Shown here: positions 24,583 through 36,461 of the stretch, piece after piece
How the letters are laid out: each line of letters starts with the position of its first letter
Numbering within the stretch: position 1 is the first letter of the stretch
Origin: Carex sylvatica
Taxonomy: Eukaryota; Streptophyta; Magnoliopsida; Poales; Cyperaceae
Length of the DNA stretch: 64,000 bases
Reading direction: 5' to 3'
Assembly (NCBI GenBank): GCA_964058845.1
Contig: CAXKVR010000195.1
Coordinates: 1-64,000, forward strand
The notes under the pieces: model-generated
What the model was told of the DNA's origin: nothing
Database searches by the model: none
What the model saw: the letters and a program-made list of their open reading frames with translations, nothing else
Made by a program: the position numbers and the translations under genes

Positions 24583-24987
24583 GGAACTTGCTAGCATGCT
24601 ATGCATAGCATGGAGGGCCTCCGTGCAACGGCTCAATATTCACTTTTAAAAATCCTAACGGTCGATTTGAACCGTTCATCTTATTCTCCATATTAATATG
24701 TGTTTGGAGACCAAATTTTATATTTTTTGAAATTGTTTTACTATTTTTTTAGATTTATTGAAAATCGCTGTTTTTTTATGGTTCAGATTTGCTGAAAACA
24801 GCGATTTTCAATAAATCTAAAAAAATAGTAAAAAAAATTAAAAAAATGTAAATTTTAGTCTCTAAACAGATATTAATATGTATAACAAGATGAATAGTTC
24901 GGATCCACCGTTAGGATTTTGAAAAGTCGAATATTGAGCCGTTGCACAGAGGCCCTCTATGCTACGCATAGCATGCTAGCATATTCA
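24583..24987. mobile_element. Hairpin element b (core type A)
   Basis: The outer arms start GAACTTGCTAGCATGCTATG and end with the inverse; the arms contain smaller palindromes (TGCTATGCATAGCA). The inner core is type A. It has the same outer arms as element d about 800 bp away. Confidence 0.8.
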
Positions 24988-25004
24988 TATATATATATAT
25001 ATAT

Positions 25005-25383
25005 ATGAGGGATCAGATGACACCGTTTTTTGGTGACATCGGATGACATCGTGCATTTTCAAAGTTTTCAAAGTCCAAACAGTCGATCCAAACCGTTCAA
25101 CTTGATAGATATGTTAAAATGTACTTGCAGATCAAATTTTACATTTTTTAGAATTTTTTTACTATTTATTAAGTATTTAAAAAAATCGCTATATTCAAAC
25201 CGTTGAATTTTTGTACCCATCTTAATCAATAGTAAAAAAATTTAGAAAAATATAAAATTTGATCTGCAAGCACATTTTAACATGTCCATCAAGTTGAACG
25301 GTTTGGATCAACTGTTTGGACTTTGAAAATGCACAGTGACATCCGATGTCACAAAAAAACAGTGTCATCTGATCCCTCCTCAT
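25005..25383. mobile_element. Hairpin element c (core type A)
   Basis: The outer arms read GAGGGATCAGATGACACYG, then a GTGACATCGGATG motif, mirrored at the right end. The core is type A with variant spacer sequence. It is embedded in TATATA. Confidence 0.8.
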
Positions 25384-25397
25384 ATATATATATATAT

Positions 25398-25798
25398 GAA
25401 CTTGCTAGCATGCTATGCATAGCATGGAGGACCTCCGTGCAACGGCTCAATATTCACTTTTCAAAATCCTAATGGTCGATCCGAACCGTTCATCTTGTTC
25501 TAAATATTAATATGTGTTTGGAGACTAAATTTTACAATTTTTGAAATTTTTTTACTATCTTTTTAGATTTATTGAAAATAGCTGTTTGCAGCAAATCTGG
25601 ACCATAAAAAATAGCGATTTTCAATAAATCTAAAAAAATAGTAAAAAATTTCAAAAAATATAAAATTTGGTCTCCAAACACATATTAATATGAAGAACAA
25701 GATGAACGGTTCGGATCGACCATTAGGATTTTGAAAAGTGAATATTGAGCCGTTGCACGGAGGTCCTCCATGCTATGCATAACATGCTAGCAAGTTCA
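25398..25798. mobile_element. Hairpin element d (core type A, sister of b)
   Basis: Same outer and inner sequence family as element b, with scattered substitutions, again inside TATATA. It is the only pair in the window sharing both arms and core. Confidence 0.82.
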
Positions 25799-25810
25799 TA
25801 TATATATATG

Positions 25811-26203
25811 AGTTTGGCTAGTATAACATCAATGTTATTTTAATTTATATAACACCAACTCTAAAACCTATCAAATCAACTTCAAACGGTAAATCCAAAC
25901 CGATCTACTTCATTAGTTGTGCGTTTACATGCAAAATTTATAACTTTTCGAATTTATTTAGTATTAGATCAAGCGGTCAAATATGTGAGTTTTTAAGTTA
26001 ATTTTAATACATTAATTTTTAAATATTTTTACCGCTTGATTTGATACTAAAATAACTCAAAAATATAAAAAATTTGTATGTAAACGCATCACACATAATG
26101 TAAAATAGTTTGAACGGTTTGGATTCACTGTTTGAAGTCAATTTGATAGATTTTAGAGTTGGTGTTATATATATTGAAATAACACTGATGTTATACTAGC
26201 CAA

Positions 26204-26207
<4 letters not shown>
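25811..26207. mobile_element. Hairpin element e (core type B)
   Basis: The outer arms are AGTTTGGCTAGTATAACATC and its inverse. The inner core differs from type A (AAACGGTAAATCCAAACCG, TTAGTATTAGATCAAGCGGT) but follows the same plan, and is shared with the element at 52589. Confidence 0.8.
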
Positions 26208-26237
<30 letters not shown>

Positions 26238-26252
<15 letters not shown>

Positions 26253-26663
26253 GGGTTGGCTACTATACTTATATAAACATATCCCTACATATACTTATAA
26301 CTCATTTTTGTGTTTTCAATGTCCAAACGGTCGATATGAACCGTTAGATGTGATCTATATATTGAAATGTGCTTGCAGACCAAATTTTACATTTTTCTGA
26401 ATTTTTTTACTATTTATTAAGTCAATTTGAAAATATCTGATCCAACGGTGGCTTCTGATTATACTGTTTTGTTAAGCCAACGTTGGATCAGCAATTTTCA
26501 AAGTGACTTAATAAATAGTAAAAAAATTCAGAAAAATATAAAATTTGGTTTCCAAGAACATATTAATATGGAGAACAAGATGAACGATTCCGATCGACCA
26601 TTTGGACATTAAAAATACAAAAATGAGTTATAAACATATGTGGGGATATGCTCTATCTATATA
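26238..26663. mobile_element. Hairpin element f (core type A) directly upstream of LDL2
   Basis: The arms read GGTTGGCTACTATACTTATA and a partial mirror at the right; the right outer arm is shortened. The core is type A. It ends about 145 bp before the LDL2 start codon, so it lies in the promoter or 5' UTR. Confidence 0.78.
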
Positions 26664-26808
26664 TATATATATATATATCAATTCAATTTTTAATATAATT
26701 AAAAAAAATAGAAAAAGAATGTTAAATAAGAGAAATAAGTTGTTATTTGTTTTGAAATAAGAAAGAAGAAGAGAAAACAAAAAGTCGCAGTAACTGAGAA
26801 AGAGGGAA

Positions 26809-29741
26809 ATGTCAGAGCAGACGCCGTCCCCTCCGCCTCCGCCTCCGCCTCCCTTGTCCTTTCCCGACCTTCCTTTCTCCCCCATCAATTCCAACCCTAA
26901 CCCTAGTTCTAGCCTCTACCCGCTACCTCCATTCCCAGCCAAACGAAAGCGCACTGGTTTCCATCGCAAAGCCTCTAACCCTTCTTTTTCCCCTCAGTCG
27001 GGCGAAAGTTGTAACCCTAGACCTAACCCTTCTACTTGGGTATCTGCTGATTTAGCAGATGAGATAATTGTAATTAACAAAGAAGCAACAACTGAGGCTG
27101 TCACCGCACTATCTGCTGGATTCCCTGCTGATTCCCTCACTGACGAAGAGATAGAGGCTGGTGTTGTGTCCGATGTCGGAGGCATCGAGCAGGTATATGC
27201 TCTCTCTCTCTCTCTCTCTGTTTTACAACCTATCAATTCATAATTAGTCAGTGATTACTTGGGAAACTAAAGTTTACTGCTAATGCAGGTAAATTACATA
27301 CTCATTCGCAACCACATCTTTTCTCGATGGAGAGAGAACGTGACCAATTGGGTTCAAAAAGAAGCATTCACATCTCTAATTCCACCACACTGCGAGCACC
27401 TCTTAAACTCGGCATACAACTACCTTGTTTCACATGGGTATGTGAACTTTGGTGTCGCGCCGGCCATAAAGGAGAAAATCCCAGCAGAACCCACCAAAGA
27501 AAATGTTATTATAGTGGGTGCTGGGCTTGCTGGTTTGGCTGCTGCTAGACAATTGATGGCATTTGGATTCAAAGTTACAGTCTTGGAGGGAAGAAAAAGG
27601 TGTGGAGGTAGAGTTTACACCAAACGAATGGAAGGCTCCCTTAAATCTGCATCAGCTGATTTAGGTGGGAGCGTTCTAACCGGTACACTCGGCAATCCTC
27701 TTGGTATAATTGCCAAGCAAGTAGGGTTATCTCTACACAAAATCAGAGATAAGTGCCCCTTGTACCGGTCAGATGGCCAGCCGGTCGACCCTGATTTAGA
27801 TAGAAAGGTTGAAGGTACATTTAATAAATTGTTGGACAAGGCAAGTCTTTTGAGGAAGAACATGGGAGAGGTTGCCATGGATGTCTCTCTGGGTGCAGCT
27901 TTGGAGACGTATAGGGAGGAATACGGAGATGCAGTCACAGATGAAGAGATGAATCTTTTCAATTGGCATCTGGCGAACTTGGAGTATGCAAATGCGGGGC
28001 TTCTCTCGAAACTGTCACTTGCATTCTGGGACCAGGATGATCCCTATGACATGGGCGGGGACCACTGTTTCTTGCCAGGTGGCAATGGGCGGTTGGTCCA
28101 GGCTCTGGCAGAGAATGTGTCCATTGCTTATGAGAAGACTGTGCATACAATCAGGTAAACAGTCTTGCACATAAAACAAGCATTGCTATAAAGTTAAAAT
28201 GGATGGTTTCTGATTAAGATTTCACACAGGTATGGAGTGGATGGAGTGCAGGTTATTGCGGGAAGCCAGGTCTACGAAGGTGACATGGCACTATGCACAG
28301 TCCCACTTGGTGTACTAAAAAACGGAAGTATAAAGTTTGTGCCTGAGTTGCCTCAAAGGAAGCTTGATGGGATTAAACGGCTTGGTTTTGGCTTGTTAAA
28401 TAAAGTTGCCATGCTATTCCCATATGTATTTTGGAGCAATGATCTCGATACATTCGGACATTTGTCAGAAGACCGGACCCGCAGAGGGGAGTTCTTTTTG
28501 TTCTATAGCTATGCAAGTGTAGCGGGTGGACCCCTGCTGATTGCATTGGTTGCTGGAGAGGCAGCACATAACTTTGAGAGCATGCCTCCAACTGATGCTG
28601 TTGCTCTTGTTCTTCAAATATTAAGGGGTATGATTCTTTTGTTTATGGATCTGTTCATATCCATAGTGTTCATAATTTATAATTTTTTTTCTTTTTTGAA
28701 AGGTGATCGGAGCATCAAGGTATTACATTTATTTTTCTGCTAATTTGCTCTTTTCAATGAATACTGTTTGAATACCAAAGGAAACATAGGCCTTTTTCTG
28801 TATGAAAGTTTCCCTAATCAGTCCTTATATTGTCTGTATTTTATATAATTTTTGAATAATCACCTCGACCTGTGGTAACACTTATCTAATATGTAGTCTT
28901 TTCATAAATACATATATATATATATATTTTTTTTTTTTCCCTAAGGAGCATTTGCAGTTACAAAGCAAAGAAATTATAAATTTAACCTCTATAAACAGGA
29001 ATTTACAACCCACAAGGCATTGAAGTCCCAGACCCGCTTCAAAGTGTGTGCACTCGGTGGGGCGCCGACTCATTCAGCCTCGGTTCTTACTCCCATGTGG
29101 CAGTTGGTGCCTCTGGTGATGACTATGACATCCTTGCTGAGAGCGTTGGTGATGGGCGCCTCTTCTTTGCAGGTGAGGCTACCACACGCCGCTACCCTGC
29201 TACCATGCATGGTGCTTTCATCACCGGCCTTCGTGAAGCTGCAAACATAGACTACCATGCCACCTCTCGCGCTATGCAATCCAAAATTGATAGAAACCCC
29301 TCTATGAGCACAGAGTCGTGTGCTGCACTTCTCACTGATTTGTTCCGTGAACCTGATTTGGAATTTGGGGCTTTTTCAGTAATTTTTGGTGGGAAAGTGT
29401 CAGATCCGAAGTCACCGGCAGTTCTGAAAGTTTTGTTAGGTGGGGCCAGGAAAAAAGGAATCGGCGAAGGGGAGCATTCAAATAAGTTGTTGTTTCAGCA
29501 GTTGCAGTCGCATTACAATCAGCAACAGCAGTTGCATGTTTACACACTGCTGACGAGGCAGCAGGCAATAGAGTTGCGGGAGGTGAGAGGAGGAGATGAG
29601 ATGAGGCTCAATTATTTGTGCAACAAGCTTGGTGTTAAGCTAATTGGGCGGAAAGGGTTGGGGCCCACCGCCGATTCAGTCATTGCTTCGATCAAGGCCG
29701 AGAGGAGTAATAGGCGGACTAACCCTAGTACGTTGAGTTGA
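26809..29741 (+). CDS. LDL2: LSD1-type lysine-specific histone demethylase (LDL2-like)
   Basis: Exons 26809-27192, 27289-28154, 28230-28627 and 28999-29741 join in frame to 796 residues. Order: a Pro-rich N-terminus; a SWIRM domain (about 105-195, with NYILIRNHIFSRW and YNFLV-like helices); the FAD motif VIIVGAGLAGLAAARQ near 205 and EGRKRCGGRVYT; and the amine-oxidase domain with LLNKVAML (the Lys matching the catalytic Lys of LSD1) and FFAGEATTRRYPATMHGA at the FAD-closing end. I see no long Tower-type insertion. Details such as GSQVYEGDM and LGVKLIG resemble LDL2 more than LDL1. The family removes methyl groups from H3K4 in the nucleus and affects flowering. The Pro-rich start makes the exact ATG slightly uncertain. 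Confidence 0.93.
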
Positions 29742-30312
29742 AGAGCAAAAAACTTCAGTGTTTGCTGTTCTGGTCTCATGGCTGGAAAGAAAGACGACCA
29801 CAAAGAGAAAGAAATCGGATTTACAATTTGCATACTGGAATGGACCCACAAATGCTCAAGATAATGATAGTTAATGTAGCGGTTGCATTATTTCAATTCA
29901 TTGAACTAGATTCCAATTTTATTAGGAGAGATTTACATAGGTCGATGGTCAATATATATATATTTCTACTGTATTGATTTGTTGCTATTTCTAGAATCTG
30001 ATCTGCCTGTGATTTAGTCCTGTTGAATGGAAAGTTATTTTGAACAGGCACTGCATCAAATATTTGACTGTATGGATAAGTAGATGTTATAAAGTGACTC
30101 GTCGAATCAACTGTTTAACAAATACGTCACAAGTCATTTTGCACAATTAAACCAGAAATGAAATGTCACTTGTCTTTTCAAAATTAAAAATCTTTGAATA
30201 TCTCTTGATTTATTTTTCCAAATAGGCCTACAGGCAGCAGCAAGCATTCATTAGAAACATCAAAGTGCAAAGCACAGCAGAAGAGAAGAGAAGAGAAGAC
30301 AGAATATATAAA
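29742..30312. other. Convergent 3' region between LDL2 and TRXL3-3
   Basis: Presumed 3' UTRs of both genes. A (TA)n run is near 29952, and a GAAGAGAAGAGAAGAG tract lies at about 30281-30300, just past the thioredoxin stop. No other gene seen. Confidence 0.55.
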
Positions 30313-31084
30313 TCAAGAGTGCAACCACAAGCGGTCACGAAGCCTCTGTTCTCCAGCACCGTACATCTCATCTACCTTCTCTCCATCCCGATAGAATTGA
30401 AAGGTTGGGGTATACCGTATGTTTTGTGTTGTTTCTGGGCATTCATCTATGTCAGCGTACACAAACGAAAGCCTTTTGAAATCATTGCTCAATCGGCAAA
30501 ATGCAGGGAGAATAAGGCTGCAAACTTGACACCTAAAAGAAGCAAATTCAAATCTTAGTAAATACAGAAAGAAGCAATTGATATGTACACTATTTAAATG
30601 AAGATACTAAATACAATTGAAAAGAATCTAGAACTAGAACTCACCATGAAGAGCCATAATTGATAACCGCCTGTATGAAAATAAAATGAATTAAGCAAAA
30701 CAACTATATCACTCTATTCCAATGAAACAAATAAAAATTCATGAGGAAAAAGATAGCAGGACAGGGCTAAGTTAGCATCAACATGCTCATTCTAGAAATT
30801 CATCGAGTAATTGGTTTTGCAAGAACAAATTGAAAGCATAACAAGTTTCAGATCTGACCATTTCACAAGCATACCAGTAAATATATATATATATATATAT
30901 ATCAGTAACCAAAGACGTTGAGAGAAAGGCAGAGAGAGGTTACAGGAGATTTAGAAGCTTTAATCGCAGATAAGATCTCCAAAAACTGCTCATCGCCGGA
31001 AGCACTACGTAGATTGCCGTGTAAATTCTTGGGTAGAGATAATCCCGTTCCTTCCAGACCTTTCTTTTTCCCGCTTTCCTCCAT
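30313..31084 (-). CDS. TRXL3-3: Thioredoxin-like 3-3
   Basis: Minus-strand exons 31084-30944, 30670-30645 and 30532-30313 give 128 residues, the usual length of plant thioredoxin-like 3-3. The middle exon is only 26 bases. The thioredoxin fold is recognisable: INYGSSW, the active site CQVC, VYADIDECPETT and the cis-Pro stretch YTPTFQFYRDGEKV. The usual WCGPC is WCQVC here, so redox potential or substrate range probably differs. It has no transit peptide and is likely cytosolic. It shares a 334-bp divergent promoter with the TMEM208 gene. Confidence 0.93.
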
Positions 31085-31418
31085 TTCTGTCTCTTGTTTT
31101 TTGCTCCATCTTCCCCAGGGCCAGGGTCAATATACCAGAGAAGAAGACTCGGCCCAATATGAGGTTGGGCCCCCTCGTAGCAGACCCGCTGGGCCACAAA
31201 TTAGTCAGAAGATTTTAACAGAGTCCGTTTAGTTTCATGCAGCACACCAACCACATGTCACTGTTATGATTCTATTGTTCGTGTGCGCTGTATGAAGCCA
31301 AAACGACTCTGTCAAAAATACAAACTGTTAATATCGCACACAACACAGCAACTCCGAAGCTTCTCCTTTGAGGCTCCTTTGAGGTAAAAAGGTTGGGAGG
31401 TAAAAAGGGAAGAACGGT
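31085..31418. promoter_or_regulatory. Divergent promoter TRXL3-3 / TMEM208
   Basis: Three site II-like elements lie within about 50 bp: GGCCCAAT at 31151, TTGGGCCCC at 31165 and CTGGGCC at 31189. They are on both strands, as expected for TCP-factor binding in housekeeping promoters. No TATA box is obvious. Confidence 0.6.
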
Positions 31419-32974
31419 ATGGCGAACCAAGGTGCGAAGAAGAGAAAGGAGGAGAATAGGAAGCACATGTCCACTCTACTCCGCGTAATCCTAGCTTCCA
31501 ATGTGCGGTTTTCCTCTCTCTCTTTTTGTTTTATTATTTGCTCAATTCCGTAGATCTAGTCAAGATTTCATCTTGGTAGGATTCCAGTGGTAAACTTCAA
31601 AAGAGAATTTGTTTGTGGGAGTGATTTTCTCAGATTAAATGAGATATATTGGTGGATTGATTCAAAAGGTAGTTGTAAAATAGAATTATTGATTCAAAAG
31701 GTAGTTGTAATGTTGCCAGATAATAGATAATTTATGTTTGTATAACATCTGGTTTTTCTCCAGTTGCACAATTCAGGAATTGGAACCAAAGATTAGTAGG
31801 TATCCAAAGAAACTTAGAAGCAACAAAGATTAGATGCTGCATTAGGGTTTTCCTTGGCACAGGAAGGCAAAACTGTTGAATGAACATTAAACAAACAAAC
31901 AATACTTGTTTGGACTTTGGAATGGTTCATGCAGGGGGCGGAACCAGAAAATTGAGATGGGGGCTGTATAAATAAGTGTTATGTAATTTCGTTTTATCGC
32001 TAATAGTATAATTTATTTTTTTTAAATTAAAATTTTAAAGGACAAAATTGAAAAATTCCAATAAGAAAATTAGGGTGGAGCAAAAAAATGCGAGCAAACT
32101 ATGGAATAGTGTGTAACTTCTTTTCGAGTTACCTCCATGATGAATAAGAAACTGAACCATAATTGATGTAACGGTGATCTGGTTAAATTTGTTATGATAG
32201 TGTGTTTGTTCTGTGTACAGGTCATTTACATAGTAGTGAGGATGATAATAATGTATTCTAGTTTCACATGGAAGCATTGGATCGGTCTCCTTGTTACGTC
32301 TGCTGCATATTTCTTTCCTTACAAGCAACTCGAAAGTATGTCAAAACCGGCATTCTCTGACGACGGTGAATTACTAGATGGTGGCTTTGACATGAGTACT
32401 GGTGGTATATGTGGGTATGCCTCTTGCCCCCACAACTGTTACAAATGTGAAAGTATCTTGCTTGTCTTTATTAGTTTTCTTCTAAATGAAATGCAACTTA
32501 AGTTTTGCAACCTTTCTTGCAGTTATTTGCATGATGTTATTTATATAACAGCATTTGTTCAAATTGCATCCATCATTTCTGGCAAGTTTTGGTGGACCTA
32601 TTTGGTGGTAAGTCTTATTTCACATGTTTATTAGTTTTAAATAATTATCAGTTGTTATGTTATGTAGTTTGATTATTTAAATTTGTGTCCTTTTATTAAT
32701 TTTCAGATACCAGGTTTTGGTGGATACAAAGCTTATGGTCTTTTGAAGGGAACATTTTTCGATGGTTCTGAGGTACATTACATCCCAGTCCCAGTCGCAG
32801 TCCCAGCCCCAGATGCGTAACGATAGATTTTTATACCATTTGTTGATACAATAATTGAAAATGTTACTGGTGTATTTTCAGGATGGTGCGGAGGATGAGA
32901 AGGCACGCAAAAAGAGGGAGAAAATGGAGAAGAAGGCTTCTAGGGGAAAATTTGTCAAAGCAAAAGCACGATGA
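31419..32974 (+). CDS. TMEM208: TMEM208 / SND2 homologue (ER targeting membrane protein)
   Basis: Exons 31419-31502, 32221-32414, 32523-32607, 32707-32772 and 32882-32974 join in frame to 173 residues, the family's usual size. The sequence has a basic N-terminus (MANQGAKKRKEENRK), two hydrophobic hairpin pairs (IYIVVRMIIMY.. WIGLLVTSAAYFF; VIYITAFVQIASII.. WWTYLVIPGFGGYKAY) and a Lys/Arg-rich tail (KARKKREKMEKK). The family is the SRP-independent targeting factor Snd2/TMEM208 of the ER. The ATG lies in a good plant context (GGTATGGC). Intron 1 holds a transposon scrap at about 31933-32095. Confidence 0.92.
31933..32095. repeat. Short transposon remnant in TMEM208 intron 1
   Basis: GGGGGCGGAACCAGAAAATT followed by GAGATGGGGGCTGTA resembles the left end of the element in the MAPKKK intron at 62996 (GGGGCGGAATTAGAAAATTT). 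Only one end is clear. Confidence 0.45.
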
Positions 32975-34179
32975 TTAATTAGGTATGAGTTGGTGATAAA
33001 TGTAGTAGGGTTTACTAATTCAATATCAAGCCATGAGGGCTTGACTAAAATGTTCTCTTCTTTGGTGTGTGCTGGAGCCTGGAGCACAGCTCATGCTCAT
33101 ATTGTATTTTCGTAAGTTGACTTTTGGTAGGTGTAATTATTGAAGCATTTTATAGATGAGAGGTTGATATTGTTTTTATGGATTGATTAGCAGTTTGATA
33201 TGATTTAATCAAGCTAAGTAAGCAATATCAAGTCTTACTGTTCTTTTCCAATTTTTTAGTAGGTCATCAAAAGAGTAAAAATGACTCATTCAAGATTGTT
33301 GATCAGTTAAAAAATGATTTCCGTCTCGGTCGATTAAATAGTGTTCGAGAAGAGAACCAGTTTCTAATTACACATGATTCTTAAAATATTATTTGTTTAT
33401 CATTTCAGTCCTTATTAAGGGTGTCATTTTCATCCTGAAGTTGTTAATTAGTTGTACCAAATTAATGGGAAGTTTAACAAGCATTAAGCAAATAATATTT
33501 TCAGCTCCCAACATCCATTTTAATTTTTAAACATTCAAGCCAGTACGGATTGTCTTAAAAAAACATAGAAAAGCTAATTCAAATAATATTTACATACTTC
33601 ATATCATAAACATCATTATAATTATAATATTGATGCCAATATGCATTTTCATCTAGTTTTCTGACCGTCATATTGATACGAATAACTATTATAAATTAAC
33701 AACTTTAAAGATCGTTAATGTAATATTTTGACTGTAATAACGATACGAATAACTATTACAAATTAACAACTTAGGTTAAAATTATAAACAAAGAAATAGT
33801 AATTTAAAGATCGTTAATGTAATTTACTCTTACCTTTTTTTTTATCCAGAGCTTGTAATAATTCACAAGAAAATGCGCATACTACCCAAAAGTGGGGAAA
33901 AAAAAACCAGAGACAGATGAATGTTTCAGGAAAGATGAAAATTTCTTGTATTCCATTGATTCTGTTGAAATGTACAAAGAGATCAAATGCCAATTACATT
34001 TCTTCGAATTTGGAAGACGGTAAAGCCTAAATACAACATCCTCTTTTGTTCGTTTTCAATGCTTTAAATTTAAATCTATTTACTAACTGATCGAGATCCA
34101 TTTCAATGCTGAACAAGAATTGCAGTAAACCGGGTTTAATTATTTGCTGATCATACAATAATAATCCATTTACGGCAAA
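32975..34179. other. Intergenic, convergent 3' ends
   Basis: A long AT-rich gap. At about 33669-33830 a segment containing GATACGAATAACTATTA and TTTAAAGATCGTTAATGTAA occurs twice in diverged form. No gene supported. Confidence 0.5.
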
Positions 34180-35924
34180 TCATGTAGTAGTAGTATACAG
34201 GGGGGCCTTCTTTTCATTCTGTCTGGAGCTAGAAACAACCCAATACACCAAACCAGAGATAAAGAAGCTGACGAACCATGCATTATTGTAAGCTGTCACA
34301 AACACTTTCGATGTGTTCGACAAAATGCCTACCTTGTGCAAAAACCCAGGCAAAATAGGCAAAACACCTGCAACAAGTGCCACCAATGCCACAATGTTGA
34401 ATCCATTATGGTAGTAATAAGGACCATCGACACGATCTGAGTACAACCCCTCCAGATCTAATTTCATACGCTTCACCAGATAGTAATCAGACAGCATTAT
34501 CCCTCCAATCGGCCCCATTAGAGCAGAGTAACCGAGCAACCAAGTATACACAAAGCTCTCACTGGAACTCAGTAGCCTCCATGGCTGGAAAGCAATGCCC
34601 AGAAGAGCAGTAACAACAGCACCTCCAGTAAATGTAAATATTTTCGGGTTAAGACTAACCAAGGCATTTGCCGGAGCAACCACATTTGCAGCTATGTTAG
34701 TGGTGACGGTAGCCAGGCTGATTCCAAAAATGGAAATTACTTTCGTAAATGGCCCACCGATCCGCCTCAAAAGCTGGATTGGGTCAGAGATTACCTGACC
34801 AAAAATGACCTCTGTAGAAGAGGTCACAGCTAAACCGGCAAAGGTGAACACAGCCATGAAAAATGGAAGCCCGATTTGCCCGAGAATTTGGTCTTTCTGG
34901 CTACGGGCATAACGAGTGAAGTCGGGGATGTTGATTGCAACAGTGGCCCAGAAGCTGATGTTAGCAGTCAGTGACGGGAAAAAGACAGCCCAAAATTGCG
35001 CACCGGACAAACGGGACGGGAGAGAGAGCATCGGGCCAAAGCCACCAGCCATGAAGTAAGCCCAACCAAGGAGCGCCGAGACAAGAACTATTAAAATTGG
35101 GGCTGCATATTGCTCAAGTGCTCTGATACCATCCATTCCTAGTTTGATCAAATATCTTTTGTTAGTAAAATGTAATCTAAGGGTAAATTGATATTATTTA
35201 TTTATTTTTATTGAATTCCAAATATTAAAATTTGAAGAAAATGCTTGCCTTTGAGAACAATTGCTAGCTGAGCCAACCAAAAGAGCATAAAGCAGGCGAA
35301 TTCAAGACGGAATGAAGAGGGAGAAGGGGAAGAGTTAAAGAGCAATAAAAACAGTGTCTGGCCACCAATCCATGACTCAATACCGAACCAACCGCAGGCA
35401 ACAAAAGCACGAAGGAGAGAGGGTATGTGGGACCCTCTGGGGCCGAATGATGCGCGTGCCAGTATGGGAAATGGGATGCCGAGTGCTGTGGCAGGATAAG
35501 CAGTGAGAAGGAGGGGGATAAGGAGGAGTGCATTTGCAAGAAAAACAGTTGAGACGCCTTGTAACCAAGACATGCCGAGGTCGACAAGGCTACCAGCCAG
35601 GTAATATGAGGGGACCCCTACAACTAAGCCAATCCAAAGACTGGCTAAATTCCATGCAGTGAAGGTTCGACCGGATGGCGGGATCGGTGCCAGGTCACCT
35701 TCTGGGTTGGGATTCGGAATTGGATTTGAATTGGATTTGGATTTGGATTTGGGAGGGAGTAACTTAGGACGGATAATGGAGAGGCCGGAATGGAGAGGAG
35801 AGAAATGGAGAGTTGAGGGAAATGAGATGGAATGGGGTTTGACCTTGACGGGTAATGGAAGGCGGAGAGAGCGGAGGTGAGAGAGGCGGAGACGGGGACG
35901 GAGACGCAAGCTTGTTGACTCCAT
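34180..35924 (-). CDS. PLUTO: Plastid purine/uracil transporter, NCS1 family (PLUTO-like)
   Basis: Two exons on the minus strand, 35924-35249 and 35138-34180, give 544 residues. The first about 75 residues are Ser/Arg/Pro-rich, like a transit peptide. They are followed by the NCS1 opening ([24 protein letters not shown]), [15 protein letters not shown], the conserved [10 protein letters not shown], and roughly 12 hydrophobic segments ending in a short polar tail. The family imports nucleobases across the plastid inner envelope. The exons join only with a GC donor (AAAG|GCAAGC), a GC-AG intron; a GT donor nearby would not keep frame. Arabidopsis has one such gene. Confidence 0.92.
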
Positions 35925-36461
35925 TACCGACCATGGAGCCAGACTCCTGGTCCTGTATTATTAATTTATTCGCGAGGATCAATCTGTTGCCATATATTAT
36001 TTATTTAATGTCATTTGATGCTGTTGCTGTGCCAACTGCCAACCAATCAAAACTCATTTCTACGTATATTACTATATTCCACTTGGCAGAATATGTCAAG
36101 GCTCAAATAGTGTTTTTTTTAGACCAAATTTGGACGGCATCTAGAGCCCACGGAGCCCAAAATGAATTGTAGAAGAAAGAACGGGCCGAAATTAATAAAT
36201 TGGGTATCTATTGTACAAGTCATCTTAATTCATGGACGACGTTGGACACCGACTGAGTACAAATACTGAAATAAATACGGATATCCATATTCAATAATTA
36301 ATGTTGTAACAATAACAGTATATATCTATCTTGTAACTAACTTGTTATGAATATAGTTACATCTAATATTTACCATTGTGATTGAATATAGAAAATATAT
36401 ATATTGTACCTTGTTGTTTATAGTATTTACACTTTTGTTTATATATATATATATATGTAAT
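35925..36461. promoter_or_regulatory. 5' flank of PLUTO-like gene
   Basis: Upstream region of the minus-strand transporter. Site II-like AGCCCACGGAGCCCA (36146-36160) and ACGGGCCGAA (36181-36190) are present. The distal part is AT-rich and ends in the 10-bp MULE target duplication at 36452-36461. Confidence 0.45.
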
